The notes: a model not told the origin generated them from the letters alone. A DNA stretch of 5,207 nt from Gammaproteobacteria bacterium (GCA_018903185.1 JAHIQV010000260.1:1-5207), one strand, 5' to 3'. Counted from the stretch's first letter, positions 1-4,970 are shown. Numbers and translations are program-made.

Positions 1-198
1 GTCTCGCATGGCCTGCATGGCTTTCATGTGGTCATGCATGGCAGTTGACGCTCCCGACGAGGCTGCAGCGGCTTGATGCGCGCTGTGTTCATCGGCTTTG
101 GCTGCTGTTGTTGCGCCGATGACTGGTGCGCTCTGGCTCGCGCAGGCCGTCAGCAACAAGGCGGTGGAGATCGCAAGGATGGTGTGGGAGGTTTTCAT
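1..198 (-). CDS. Met/His-rich small lipoprotein, N-terminal part (copper-associated type), runs off window
   Basis: Reading leftwards from the ATG at 198-196, 66 codons are open to the window edge. The protein begins MKTSHTILAISTALLLTACA: a short basic N-terminus, a hydrophobic stretch (about residues 6-16) and a lipobox L-T-A-C with the lipidated cysteine at residue 19, so it should be a lipoprotein anchored in the envelope. The mature part is Ala/Ser-rich with scattered His. From residue 54 it becomes rich in Met and His (MHDHMKAMQAMRD), the sort of soft-metal ligand pattern found in small lipoproteins beside copper-resistance genes in Burkholderiales. Copper binding is an inference. The C-terminus is missing, so length and family cannot be fixed. 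It lies downstream of, and co-oriented with, the gene at 331-744 and may be co-transcribed with it. No strong Shine-Dalgarno precedes the ATG. The start is supported mainly by the well-formed signal peptide. Confidence 0.75.
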   Translation of the reverse strand, partial: MKTSHTILAISTALLLTACASQSAPVIGATTAAKADEHSAHQAAAASSGASTAMHDHMKAMQAMRD

Positions 199-220
199 GG
201 TGGTGTTGTGTGAATGAATA

Positions 221-241
221 GGGGAGCCGCCGCTGCCGGCG
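221..241 (-). other. Short GC hairpin in leader of the lipoprotein gene
   Basis: CGCCG (228-232) and CGGCG (237-241) can pair around a 4-nt loop, 30-43 bp upstream of the lipoprotein start. It has no U-tract and no recognised regulatory motif. It may only reflect local GC richness, so it is recorded as a structure without an assigned role. Confidence 0.2.
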
Positions 242-270
242 ACAGGATCGGAGAAGTCACCAACTTAGCG

Positions 271-308
271 AGGAAAGAAAACGCAGGACTAGAGTGCAGA
301 GGCACTCT
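271..308 (-). terminator. Hairpin between the two minus-strand genes, possible weak terminator or attenuator
   Basis: AGAGTGC (291-297) and GCACTCT (302-308) form a perfect 7-bp stem with a 4-nt loop. On the minus strand it lies 22 bp after the stop codon of the 331-744 gene. It is followed, about 8 nt later, by a T-rich run (GTTTTCTTT, around 273-282). The gap makes it a poor intrinsic terminator. It could partly attenuate transcription or act as a processing site that sets the ratio of the two products. Confidence 0.35.
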
Positions 309-330
309 TCGCAATGAGCTGCGATGCGAT

Positions 331-744
331 CTACAACGTCAAGCGATGCGGTCGTGCCGCGATGGGCGAAGTCAGGTGCATCGGTCTGGTGACCTGCACC
401 CGGACTTTCGCGGCGATGGCCAAGGTCATGGCTGGCCCCCACACCAGCTGCAGCTTGCCAACCACCCCTGGGCTGTCATCGGCAATGGGCTGATCCACCT
501 TGGTGATGGCCAGGGAGGCTTCATCGCAAAACTTCAAGCATCCGTCATTACCGGGATCGGCTGTTTCGCCATGAAGGAATTCGGCGAAAGGAATCTCGTG
601 TGGAGTTGCCGTCAACGATAGAGGACTGCTGGCGTTTGGTTCGGTCAACAGGCACGCATTGGCTACCCCCGCGGCCAACGCAAACAGCCACACGACCAGA
701 ATCATCGAAGTGGTATGGCGTAGCGAACGGCGGTGCAGGGTCAT
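331..744 (-). CDS. Small exported or membrane-anchored protein with CxxxC motif, function unknown
   Basis: A 137-residue protein. The first 12 residues carry several basic residues (R5, R6, R9, H10). A hydrophobic segment follows at about 14-30 (ILVVWLFALAAGVANA) and ends in A-N-A before Cys31, which fits a signal peptide cleaved after Ala30 or an uncleaved anchor. The lipobox rules are not met (N at -2). The rest is predicted to be periplasmic, with Cys69 and Cys73 in C-L-K-F-C. With Cys31 these could form a disulfide or bind metal. The last residues (RPHRLTL) are basic. I recall similar unannotated 120-150 residue proteins in Burkholderiales near copper and heavy-metal genes, and the Met/His-rich lipoprotein next door agrees with that, but a copper role is inference. 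The full-length start at 744 is preferred over Met14 because it supplies the basic n-region. The Shine-Dalgarno is weak. An FNR-type box lies 58 bp upstream. No frameshift is seen. Confidence 0.7.
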   Translation of the reverse strand: MTLHRRSLRHTTSMILVVWLFALAAGVANACLLTEPNASSPLSLTATPHEIPFAEFLHGETADPGNDGCLKFCDEASLAITKVDQPIADDSPGVVGKLQLVWGPAMTLAIAAKVRVQVTRPMHLTSPIAARPHRLTL

Positions 745-773
745 GTCAATCGAGCGAACAGTGGCAACGATCC

Positions 774-829
774 AAGGCTAAACCCGAGGGCTTGACCAGC
801 CTTGATGCAGATCAAGGAAGCAGGTCAAG
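774..829 (-). promoter_or_regulatory. FNR/ANR/DNR-type box nested in a longer inverted repeat; likely promoter of the minus-strand genes
   Basis: TTGAT-GCAG-ATCAA at 802-815 is a perfect match to the FNR-family consensus TTGAT-N4-ATCAA, extended by one base pair on each side (C801/G816). It is enclosed by a second inverted repeat, CTTGACC (791-797) and GGTCAAG (823-829). The box centre (808.5) is about 64 bp upstream of the 744 ATG. A weak -10-like hexamer, TAGCCT read on the minus strand at 780-775, would put transcription start near 768 and the box near -40.5. That is close to the -41.5 typical of class II FNR-activated promoters. No plus-strand gene starts nearby, so the leftward genes are the likely target. 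The consensus match is seen directly; activation by FNR, ANR or DNR is inferred. Confidence 0.55.
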
Positions 830-1184
830 AGACGATTCCGAGTTGAAACAGTGTGCGACCGAGCTCAGTCACGGTCGGTTCGTTTCCGAACAGAACGAGT
901 TTCTCCAGGAAAAGTGCCCTTCGATGCACTCAGTGCGCCTCATGGGGAAAGAGCACGCCGCGCATCCAGGCCATGAGGTCGATGGGGCTGGATGTGCCTA
1001 TGCTGGTTGCCTCGTCCTGAGCACGGGATTTCTTGAGCTGTGGCTTCTGCTGAGGCTGGTGTCCCAACTGCGGTCTGTCGGGAGCTGCTCCTGATCTACC
1101 AATGCACTCCACCCTTGTTCATGAATCTCCAGGGTATCGCTCTTCAGACTTGAGTCCGTTGCCACTAAGCGAATGCCATACGGT

Positions 1185-1188
1185 GGAG
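1185..1188 (+). promoter_or_regulatory. Strong Shine-Dalgarno before the small ORF at 1196
   Basis: GGAG (within GGTGGAGAG) ends 7 nt before the ATG at 1196. This is the best ribosome-binding site in the intergenic region and the main reason for listing the small ORF. Confidence 0.4.
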
Positions 1189-1195
1189 AGAGTTA

Positions 1196-1324
1196 ATGCA
1201 ATCCTTCGTTGGTAGTAGTTCTTTTGGGGGTTCGCGAAGAAAGGATTTGTTGTTTACTGAAAGATCGTCATCGACACGCAATATTGCGAACAAGCTGAGC
1301 GGCAAGTTTGGTGGAGAAGAGTGA
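1196..1324 (+). CDS. Candidate 42-residue small ORF in low-GC DNA, unknown
   Basis: ATG at 1196-1198, TGA at 1322-1324, with GGAG 7 nt upstream of the ATG. The predicted peptide is polar and basic: it starts MQSFVGSSSF, has a Ser/Arg-rich middle (RRKDLLF, then SSSTR) and ends KFGGEE. It has no membrane segment, signal peptide or cysteine, and I do not recognise a family. It lies in the low-GC stretch and ends 16 bp before the first 13-bp core repeat listed at 1341-1467. It could be a genuine small protein, the remnant 5' end of a gene cut off by rearrangement, or chance. A 12-bp palindrome (1277-1288) falls inside it. In favour are the ribosome-binding site and spacing; against are its small size and the lack of the local GC-rich codon style. 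Confidence 0.3.
   Translation: MQSFVGSSSFGGSRRKDLLFTERSSSTRNIANKLSGKFGGEE
1277..1288. repeat. 12-bp perfect palindrome CGCAATATTGCG
   Basis: CGCAATATTGCG reads identically on both strands. It may be a protein-binding site or chance. It lies inside the candidate small ORF and about 230 bp upstream of nnrS, so it is not well placed as an nnrS operator. Confidence 0.3.
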
Positions 1325-1340
1325 GATCGACACATAGAAA

Positions 1341-1467
1341 TGGCACTTGCAGCTTATGCGTATATCAGTGCCGAAACTTGCAGCTTATGAGGGAATTCGC
1401 TAGCAGCTTTTGGTGAAGGTGCCATCGCTAACTCGTTGATTTCAGATGGATGACACTTGCAGCTTAT
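1341..1467 (+). repeat. Three direct repeats of ACTTGCAGCTTAT, resembling a multi-site insertion-sequence end
   Basis: The 13-mer ACTTGCAGCTTAT occurs exactly at 1345-1357, 1376-1388 and 1455-1467. The first and third copies extend to a 17-bp match TGRCACTTGCAGCTTAT (1341-1357 and 1451-1467), exactly 110 bp apart. A degraded partial copy (AGCAGCTTT) lies near 1402-1410. All copies point the same way, and I see no inverted partner in the window. Repeated transposase-binding sites at one end, with a TG terminus followed by a TTGCA core, recall IS21-family ends as I remember them. No transposase gene is present, so this would be a solo or remnant end. The repeats are seen directly; the family is a guess. 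Confidence 0.6.
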
Positions 1468-1502
1468 TCACAGACGCACATCAGCCCCGCAGTGCGCAGC
1501 GC

Positions 1503-1518
1503 GGAGGGTAGTCCAGTG
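1503..1518 (+). promoter_or_regulatory. Shine-Dalgarno and GTG start that fix the nnrS start
   Basis: GGAGGG (1503-1508) lies 7 nt before an in-frame GTG (1516-1518). This is a much better initiation signal than that of the upstream in-frame ATG at 1450, which has no Shine-Dalgarno and lies within the third direct repeat. GTG 1516 is therefore taken as the nnrS start. Confidence 0.65.
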
Positions 1519-2832
1519 ACCACCACCGCGCGCCCCGTTGTGCCTGTGCGCCCGGTCGGGCCAGGACGCGCGGGGCGCGCACAGCCGCCGGGGCCGAACC
1601 CCTGGCGGCCCGGGCAGCTGCTGCTGGCGCCGCACCGGCTGGCGTTCTTTCTCGCGATGGTGTTGCTGCTGGCCTCGGGCCTGTGGTGGGCGCTGGTGCA
1701 GGTGGACCGCTCCACGGGCGCCATCGGTCTGGGCTACGCGGTACCGCCAACGATCACCCACGCCGCGGTCATGAGCTTCGGCTTCATGCCGCTCTTTTTT
1801 GCCGGTTTCCTGTTCACCGCCGGTCCCAAGTGGCTGGGCGTGCCAGGCCCCGACGCGCGGGCGCTGGTGCCCACCCTGTTGCTCCAGGCCGGTGGATGGC
1901 TGCTCTGGCTGGCCGGGGCGCACACGTTTCTCTGGATCGCGGTGGCGGGCGCGGCGCTGGCCGCGGCCGGGCTGGGCGCGCAATACCTGCGCTTCTGGGG
2001 CCTGGTGCGGCGCAGCGCGCTGGACGACCGCCTGCACGCCACGGTGGTGGCGGTGGCCGGCACCGTGGGCGCCCTGTGTGTCGCGGGCCTGGCGCTGGCT
2101 TTGCTGGCCGGTGCGTTCGACATCGCCCGCAGCCTGGTGCTGACCGGCCTCTGGGGCTTCGTGGTGGTGACCTACCTGGTGGTCGCGCACCGCATGATTC
2201 CGTTTTTCACCTCCAGCGCCGTGCCCATGGTGAAGGCCTGGCGGCCGTTCTGGGTGCTGTGGGCCCTGCTGGGGGCCGCGGCCTTCGAGGCATTGGCGGT
2301 CTGGGTCGCCGCGAGTGGCTGGGCGGGCGCGCCGGGCTGGATGCTGCTGCAGGGTCTGATCGAGCTGCTGGCCGGTGGTGTGATCCTCTGGCTGGGCGTG
2401 GCCTGGGGCCTGGTGCAGAGTCTCAAGGTGCGTTTGCTTGCGATGTTGCACCTGGGTTTCCTGTGGCTCGGCCTGGCTTTTGTGCTGGCGGGGCTGTCGC
2501 AGCTGCTCGGCCTGCGCGCCGGTGTGCCGGCTCTGGGCCTGGGGGCCTTGCACGCCCTCACCATGGGTTGCCTGGGCTCGCTGCTGGTGGCCATGGTCAC
2601 GCGCGTGTCGTGCGGCCACAGCGGGCGCACGCTGGTGGCCGATGCGCTGGTCTGGGGTGTGTTCTGCCTGCTCCAGCTGGCGGTGCTGCTGCGCGTGGCG
2701 GGCGCCCTGGACGGCGCGCCGCTGTGGGTGCTCACGGCCGCCGCGCTGCTCTGGGCCGCTGTGATGGGTGTCTGGGGTCTGCGCCTGATCGGCTGGTACG
2801 GCCGCCTGCGCGCCGACGGCCGGCCCGGTTGA
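1516..2832 (+). CDS. nnrS: NnrS family protein (12-TM heme/copper membrane protein, nitric oxide tolerance)
   Basis: NnrS proteins are inner-membrane heme- and copper-containing proteins linked to NO and nitrosative-stress resistance and often found in denitrification regulons; their exact reaction is unsettled. From GTG 1516 the product has 438 residues. A proline/arginine-rich N-terminal tail of about 35 residues is followed by APHRLAFF (38-45) and about twelve hydrophobic helices (roughly 44-63, 81-102, 115-135, 137-156, 173-200, 206-225, 244-266, 275-300, 308-331, 336-360, 373-395, 402-424). Family hallmarks are AHRMIPFFTSS (from 224), HALTMGCLGS (from 346) and TRVSCGHSGR (362-371). Candidate metal or heme ligands are His40, His82, His225, His312, His346 and His368. 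It is slightly longer than the usual 390-400 residues because of the tail. It is first in a five-gene block, 23 bp before the nitroreductase. No FNR or NsrR site was found close upstream. Confidence 0.9.
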   Translation: MTTTARPVVPVRPVGPGRAGRAQPPGPNPWRPGQLLLAPHRLAFFLAMVLLLASGLWWALVQVDRSTGAIGLGYAVPPTITHAAVMSFGFMPLFFAGFLFTAGPKWLGVPGPDARALVPTLLLQAGGWLLWLAGAHTFLWIAVAGAALAAAGLGAQYLRFWGLVRRSALDDRLHATVVAVAGTVGALCVAGLALALLAGAFDIARSLVLTGLWGFVVVTYLVVAHRMIPFFTSSAVPMVKAWRPFWVLWALLGAAAFEALAVWVAASGWAGAPGWMLLQGLIELLAGGVILWLGVAWGLVQSLKVRLLAMLHLGFLWLGLAFVLAGLSQLLGLRAGVPALGLGALHALTMGCLGSLLVAMVTRVSCGHSGRTLVADALVWGVFCLLQLAVLLRVAGALDGAPLWVLTAAALLWAAVMGVWGLRLIGWYGRLRADGRPG

Positions 2833-2855
2833 GGCTTGCCGTTTTCCCCGTTCCC

Positions 2856-3491
2856 ATGCCTTCACACCCTGCCATGACCTCCGCCACAGAGACCTCCCCT
2901 GACTGGGCCTTTGTCGTCAGCGAGCTGATCCAGGCGCGCCAGACCGTGTTGCCCAAGCGCCTCGTGGAACCGGGCCCGGACGCCGGACAGACCCAGGCCA
3001 TCCTGGCCGCGGCCGCGGCCGCTCCCGACCACCTGCAGTTGCTGCCCTGGCGCTTCATCCTCGTGCCAGCCGGGCAGCGTGCCACGCTGGCCGAGGTGTT
3101 TGCCCGCGCCCTGAGCGAGCGCGATCCGCAGGCCACGCCCGAGCAGCTGGCGCAGGCGCGCGAGAAAGCGTTCCGGGCGCCGCTGCTGATGCTGGCGGTG
3201 GTGGACGGCGCGCGCGGCGACCCCGAGGTGGACCTGAACGAACGCATCCTCTCGGCCGGCTGTGCGGTGCAGAACATGCTGCTCATGGCCACCGCGCTCG
3301 GCTTCGGCTCGGCGCTCACCAGCGGCAAGGCGCTGAAGTCGGACACCTTGCGGGCCTGCTTCGGCCTGGACGCCAGCGAACAGGCGCTGTGCTTCGTGAG
3401 TGTCGGCACCGTGCTCTCGCGCAAGCCGGCGCGTGCCCGGCCGGTCGTGGCCGACTATGTGAATACCCTGGGTTCGGATCCCGTGTCCTGA
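2856..3491 (+). CDS. YdjA-type nitroreductase family protein (FMN-dependent NAD(P)H oxidoreductase)
   Basis: A 211-residue single-domain nitroreductase-fold protein, expected to be a cytoplasmic FMN-binding homodimer that transfers electrons from NAD(P)H to nitro- or quinone-type acceptors; the physiological substrate is unknown. It resembles E. coli YdjA across its length. Features are the FMN-phosphate region near residues 28-35 (RQTVLPKRL, where YdjA has an RRS motif), the APDHLQLLPWRF segment (56-67), RAPLLMLAVV (107-116), and SAGCAVQNMLLMATALGFGS (133-152), the dimer/FMN helix. The C-terminal GTVLSRKP is also family-like. The start is uncertain: ATG 2856 or ATG 2874 (205 residues). Neither has a good Shine-Dalgarno, and the only purine run (GAGG, 2831-2834) overlaps the nnrS stop, so translation may be coupled to nnrS. 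The altered RRS position could change FMN binding or substrate choice. Confidence 0.87.
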   Translation: MPSHPAMTSATETSPDWAFVVSELIQARQTVLPKRLVEPGPDAGQTQAILAAAAAAPDHLQLLPWRFILVPAGQRATLAEVFARALSERDPQATPEQLAQAREKAFRAPLLMLAVVDGARGDPEVDLNERILSAGCAVQNMLLMATALGFGSALTSGKALKSDTLRACFGLDASEQALCFVSVGTVLSRKPARARPVVADYVNTLGSDPVS

Positions 3492-3517
3492 ACCCCCATT
3501 TTCCAACAGGACTTTTC

Positions 3518-3922
3518 ATGGACATCAGCACCTTTGACGATCTGCTGGCCGCCGCGCGCGCCCAGTCCCAGCCCCAGCGCCTGCTGTTTGTGTTCGCCGG
3601 CGTCGAGCTGCCGGACGACGCGACCCCTGCCCAGCGCGCGGCTTTCGAGCAGGGCCAGGGCGGTGCGCTGGTGCCGCAGATGTGCGTCGACAAAAGCCCC
3701 GACGAGCTGGCTTCGTTTGACCAGCTGAAGCAGGAAGCGACCAGCTTCGGCCAAGCCTGGGGCATGGTGTTCGCGGCTGCGATGTCGGGCGCACCGGGCA
3801 AGGCGCCCACCAGCGCCGACGCCGATGAACCACTGAAAAAAATGGTGGAAGCGATCCGCCAGGGCCAGATCGAGGCCTACATCCCGTTCGACCCGCAGGG
3901 CCGCGCGGTGCGCCTCGGCTGA
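3518..3922 (+). CDS. Small conserved Burkholderiales protein, function unknown (often mislabelled ribonucleotide reductase subunit alpha)
   Basis: A 134-residue soluble protein starting at ATG 3518, with AACAGGA about 7 nt upstream. Its composition is ordinary for a cytoplasmic protein and it has no signal peptide or membrane helix. Recognisable blocks are MDISTFDDLLAAAR (1-14), QRLLFVFAGVELPDDATPAQ (20-39), GGALVPQMCVDKSPDEL (48-64), a central F-A-A-A-M-S-G segment (85-91) and a C-terminal IEAYIPFDPQGRAVRL (118-133). I recall near-identical block order in 125-135 residue proteins of Comamonadaceae that databases call ribonucleotide reductase subunit alpha. None of the radical-chemistry cysteines, the ten-stranded barrel or the ATP cone of a real class I large subunit (700+ residues) can be present, so that name is not supported. 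The alternating hydrophobic stretch at 21-28 suggests a small alpha/beta fold. It ends 5 bp before the hemerythrin-domain gene, so the two are probably translated together, which hints at a shared redox, NO or metal role. Confidence 0.82.
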   Translation: MDISTFDDLLAAARAQSQPQRLLFVFAGVELPDDATPAQRAAFEQGQGGALVPQMCVDKSPDELASFDQLKQEATSFGQAWGMVFAAAMSGAPGKAPTSADADEPLKKMVEAIRQGQIEAYIPFDPQGRAVRLG

Positions 3923-3927
3923 TCGCC

Positions 3928-4497
3928 ATGGCCGGTATCCGCCTGCACCAGATCGGCCAGCCGGGCGCACAGCCGCCAGCGGCAAGCTTCGAGCAGCCTT
4001 TCGAGATGCTCACCGCCTGCCACGAACGGGTGGATCGCATGTTGCGCCTGCTTCACCGGCTGTGCCAGCACCTCGACGAAAAAGGCCTTGACGAACAGGC
4101 CGCCCAGGCGGCGCGCGACGTCATGCGCTACTTCGACCTGGCCGCGCCGGACCACCACGAAGACGAGGAGCGCCACGTCTTTCCCCGCCTGCTGGCCGGA
4201 ACCGATGAGAACGCGAAGGCGGTGGTGCGCCGGTTGCAGCAGGACCATCTGGACATGACCGCGAACTGGGTCAGCGCCCGTGAGGTGCTCCACCGGGTGT
4301 CCGAGGGATCGGCGCCGACGTGGTCCGGCCTGGGCGAGGCCGACCGCGCCACGCTGGCGCGTTTTGCGGACCTGTACGCCGATCACATCCGCGCCGAGGA
4401 AGACACGGTCTACCCGGCCGCGTCAGCCCTGATCGACGCCCCCGAGCTGCAGCGCATGGGGGCCGAAATGGCCGGCCGCCGCACGGCCCGGTCCTGA
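3928..4497 (+). CDS. Hemerythrin (HHE) domain-containing protein
   Basis: A 189-residue, mainly alpha-helical protein predicted to hold a non-heme diiron site in a four-helix bundle. Likely ligands in order are His32 (CHERVD), His76 or His77 with Glu80/Glu81 (DHHEDEERHVFP, 75-86), His107 (QQDHLDM) and His153 with Glu157/158 (YADHIRAEEDTVYP, 150-163). The last half-motif has Glu where bacteriohemerythrins have Asp, as in the wider HHE family that includes YtfE/RIC-type NO and iron-sulphur repair proteins. It lacks the N-terminal CxxC ScdA-like domain of YtfE, so direct equivalence is not claimed. The first 20 residues look disordered (Gln/Pro/Ala-rich). The ATG is 5 bp after the previous stop and has no clear Shine-Dalgarno, suggesting translational coupling. 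O2, NO or iron binding, or iron delivery, are all possible roles. The HHE fold is clear; the role is inferred from the NnrS neighbourhood. Confidence 0.88.
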   Translation: MAGIRLHQIGQPGAQPPAASFEQPFEMLTACHERVDRMLRLLHRLCQHLDEKGLDEQAAQAARDVMRYFDLAAPDHHEDEERHVFPRLLAGTDENAKAVVRRLQQDHLDMTANWVSAREVLHRVSEGSAPTWSGLGEADRATLARFADLYADHIRAEEDTVYPAASALIDAPELQRMGAEMAGRRTARS

Positions 4498-4514
4498 GCG
4501 ACAGGGTCACCCCC

Positions 4515-4943
4515 ATGCCCACCCTGGAACTGCCCCAATTCGAATGGAGCGAGGGATTCGCCTGCGGGGTGGACCTGATCGACCGGCAGCACCGCAACCT
4601 GGTCGACATCACCAACCTGCTGCGCCAGGCCATCTTGCGCGACGACACGGTCAGCAGCGCGAACAGCGTGGAATCGCTTCAGGCCTATGCGCGCTACCAC
4701 TTCGCCTATGAGGAGTCTTGGGCGCGCGACCGCGGCATGCCCCAGGCCGCACTGGACCAGCACGCGCGCCGTCACCAGGCTTTTGCCGATCGCATCCAGG
4801 CGATGGCGGAACAGGACGGCCGGGAAGACGGCGATGGGCGCGCCCTGCACCGCTACCTGTGCACCTGGCTGGCCGACCACATCGTCAAGGATGACCGGGA
4901 GATGGTTCGCCGCCTGCTCCATCTAGACGGCGCCAAGGCCTGA
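4515..4943 (+). CDS. Bacteriohemerythrin (single-domain O2-binding diiron protein)
   Basis: A 142-residue single-domain hemerythrin of normal family length. All seven canonical diiron ligands are visible: His26 (LIDRQHRNLV), His62 and Glu66 (YHFAYEE), His83 and His87 (DQHARRHQAF), His122 and Asp127 (WLADHIVKDD). The typical N-terminal W-S-E-G-F-x-x-G-V (11-19) is present. Such proteins reversibly bind O2 in the cytoplasm and are implicated in delivering O2 to oxidases or sensing O2, and some react with NO. One departure is the residue run after His62, where EESWARDRG replaces the more usual EExxM pattern (Trp69). The ATG at 4515 follows the HHE gene by 17 bp, with an AGGG Shine-Dalgarno around 4503-4506. 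It is the last gene of the block and is followed by GC-rich hairpins. It differs from the neighbouring HHE protein in ligand spacing, so it is not a recent duplicate. Confidence 0.92.
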   Translation: MPTLELPQFEWSEGFACGVDLIDRQHRNLVDITNLLRQAILRDDTVSSANSVESLQAYARYHFAYEESWARDRGMPQAALDQHARRHQAFADRIQAMAEQDGREDGDGRALHRYLCTWLADHIVKDDREMVRRLLHLDGAKA

Positions 4944-4970
4944 CCACCCGCCCGCGTCCGGACGGCCAGT

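Larger units (their letters stand above)
745..1515. other. Long low-GC intergenic region without a recognisable full gene
   Basis: About 770 bp between a leftward gene and nnrS. It contains the FNR-type box near 802-815, one candidate small ORF (1196-1324) and three direct repeats (1341-1467), all listed separately. A CGACCG/CGGTCG stem with a 10-nt loop lies at 856-877. By hand count, GC falls to about 46% at 1201-1440, against about 75% in nnrS (2581-2640). Reading frames at 825-1112 on the minus strand and 600-1094 on the plus strand gave no protein family I recognise. No tRNA, rRNA or CRISPR structure is visible. The composition and repeats suggest remodelled or acquired DNA. Confidence 0.6.

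Noticed and set aside
214..621. 135-codon plus-strand ORF
   Set aside because: It runs opposite the 331-744 gene, lacks family motifs and a good ribosome-binding site, while the minus frame has a clean signal segment.
600..1094. 164-codon plus-strand ORF
   Set aside because: Its first part is antisense to the 331-744 gene. The rest shows no domain, and its GC-neutral composition looks like chance in non-coding DNA.
825..1112. Minus-strand frame of 60 codons, one TGA, then 34 more codons, considered as a broken gene
   Set aside because: A single in-frame stop might mark a pseudogene, but I recognise no family in either half and the start is a GTG without Shine-Dalgarno. Evidence is too thin.
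1430..1460. TTGATTTCAGATGG considered as an FNR-type half-palindrome before nnrS
   Set aside because: The right half (ATCAA expected) does not match, so there is no credible dyad.
1683..2855. Upstream extension of the nitroreductase frame through nnrS, which would make a 602-residue fusion
   Set aside because: The extension is Arg/Gly/Ala-rich out-of-frame translation of nnrS. Family similarity begins only after 2856.
1468..2865. 465-codon open frame on the minus strand opposite nnrS
   Set aside because: Composition is His/Gln/Arg/Gly-rich with no hydrophobic core or known motif. It is the typical antisense shadow of a GC-rich membrane-protein gene.
3001..3026. Tandem GCC/GCG run in the nitroreductase gene considered as a repeat or recombination site
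   Set aside because: It only encodes a short alanine run and is explained by GC-biased codon use.
3928..4943. Recent tandem duplication of a hemerythrin gene
   Set aside because: The two proteins differ in length, N-terminus, ligand spacing and final ligand type (Glu versus Asp), so they belong to different subfamilies.
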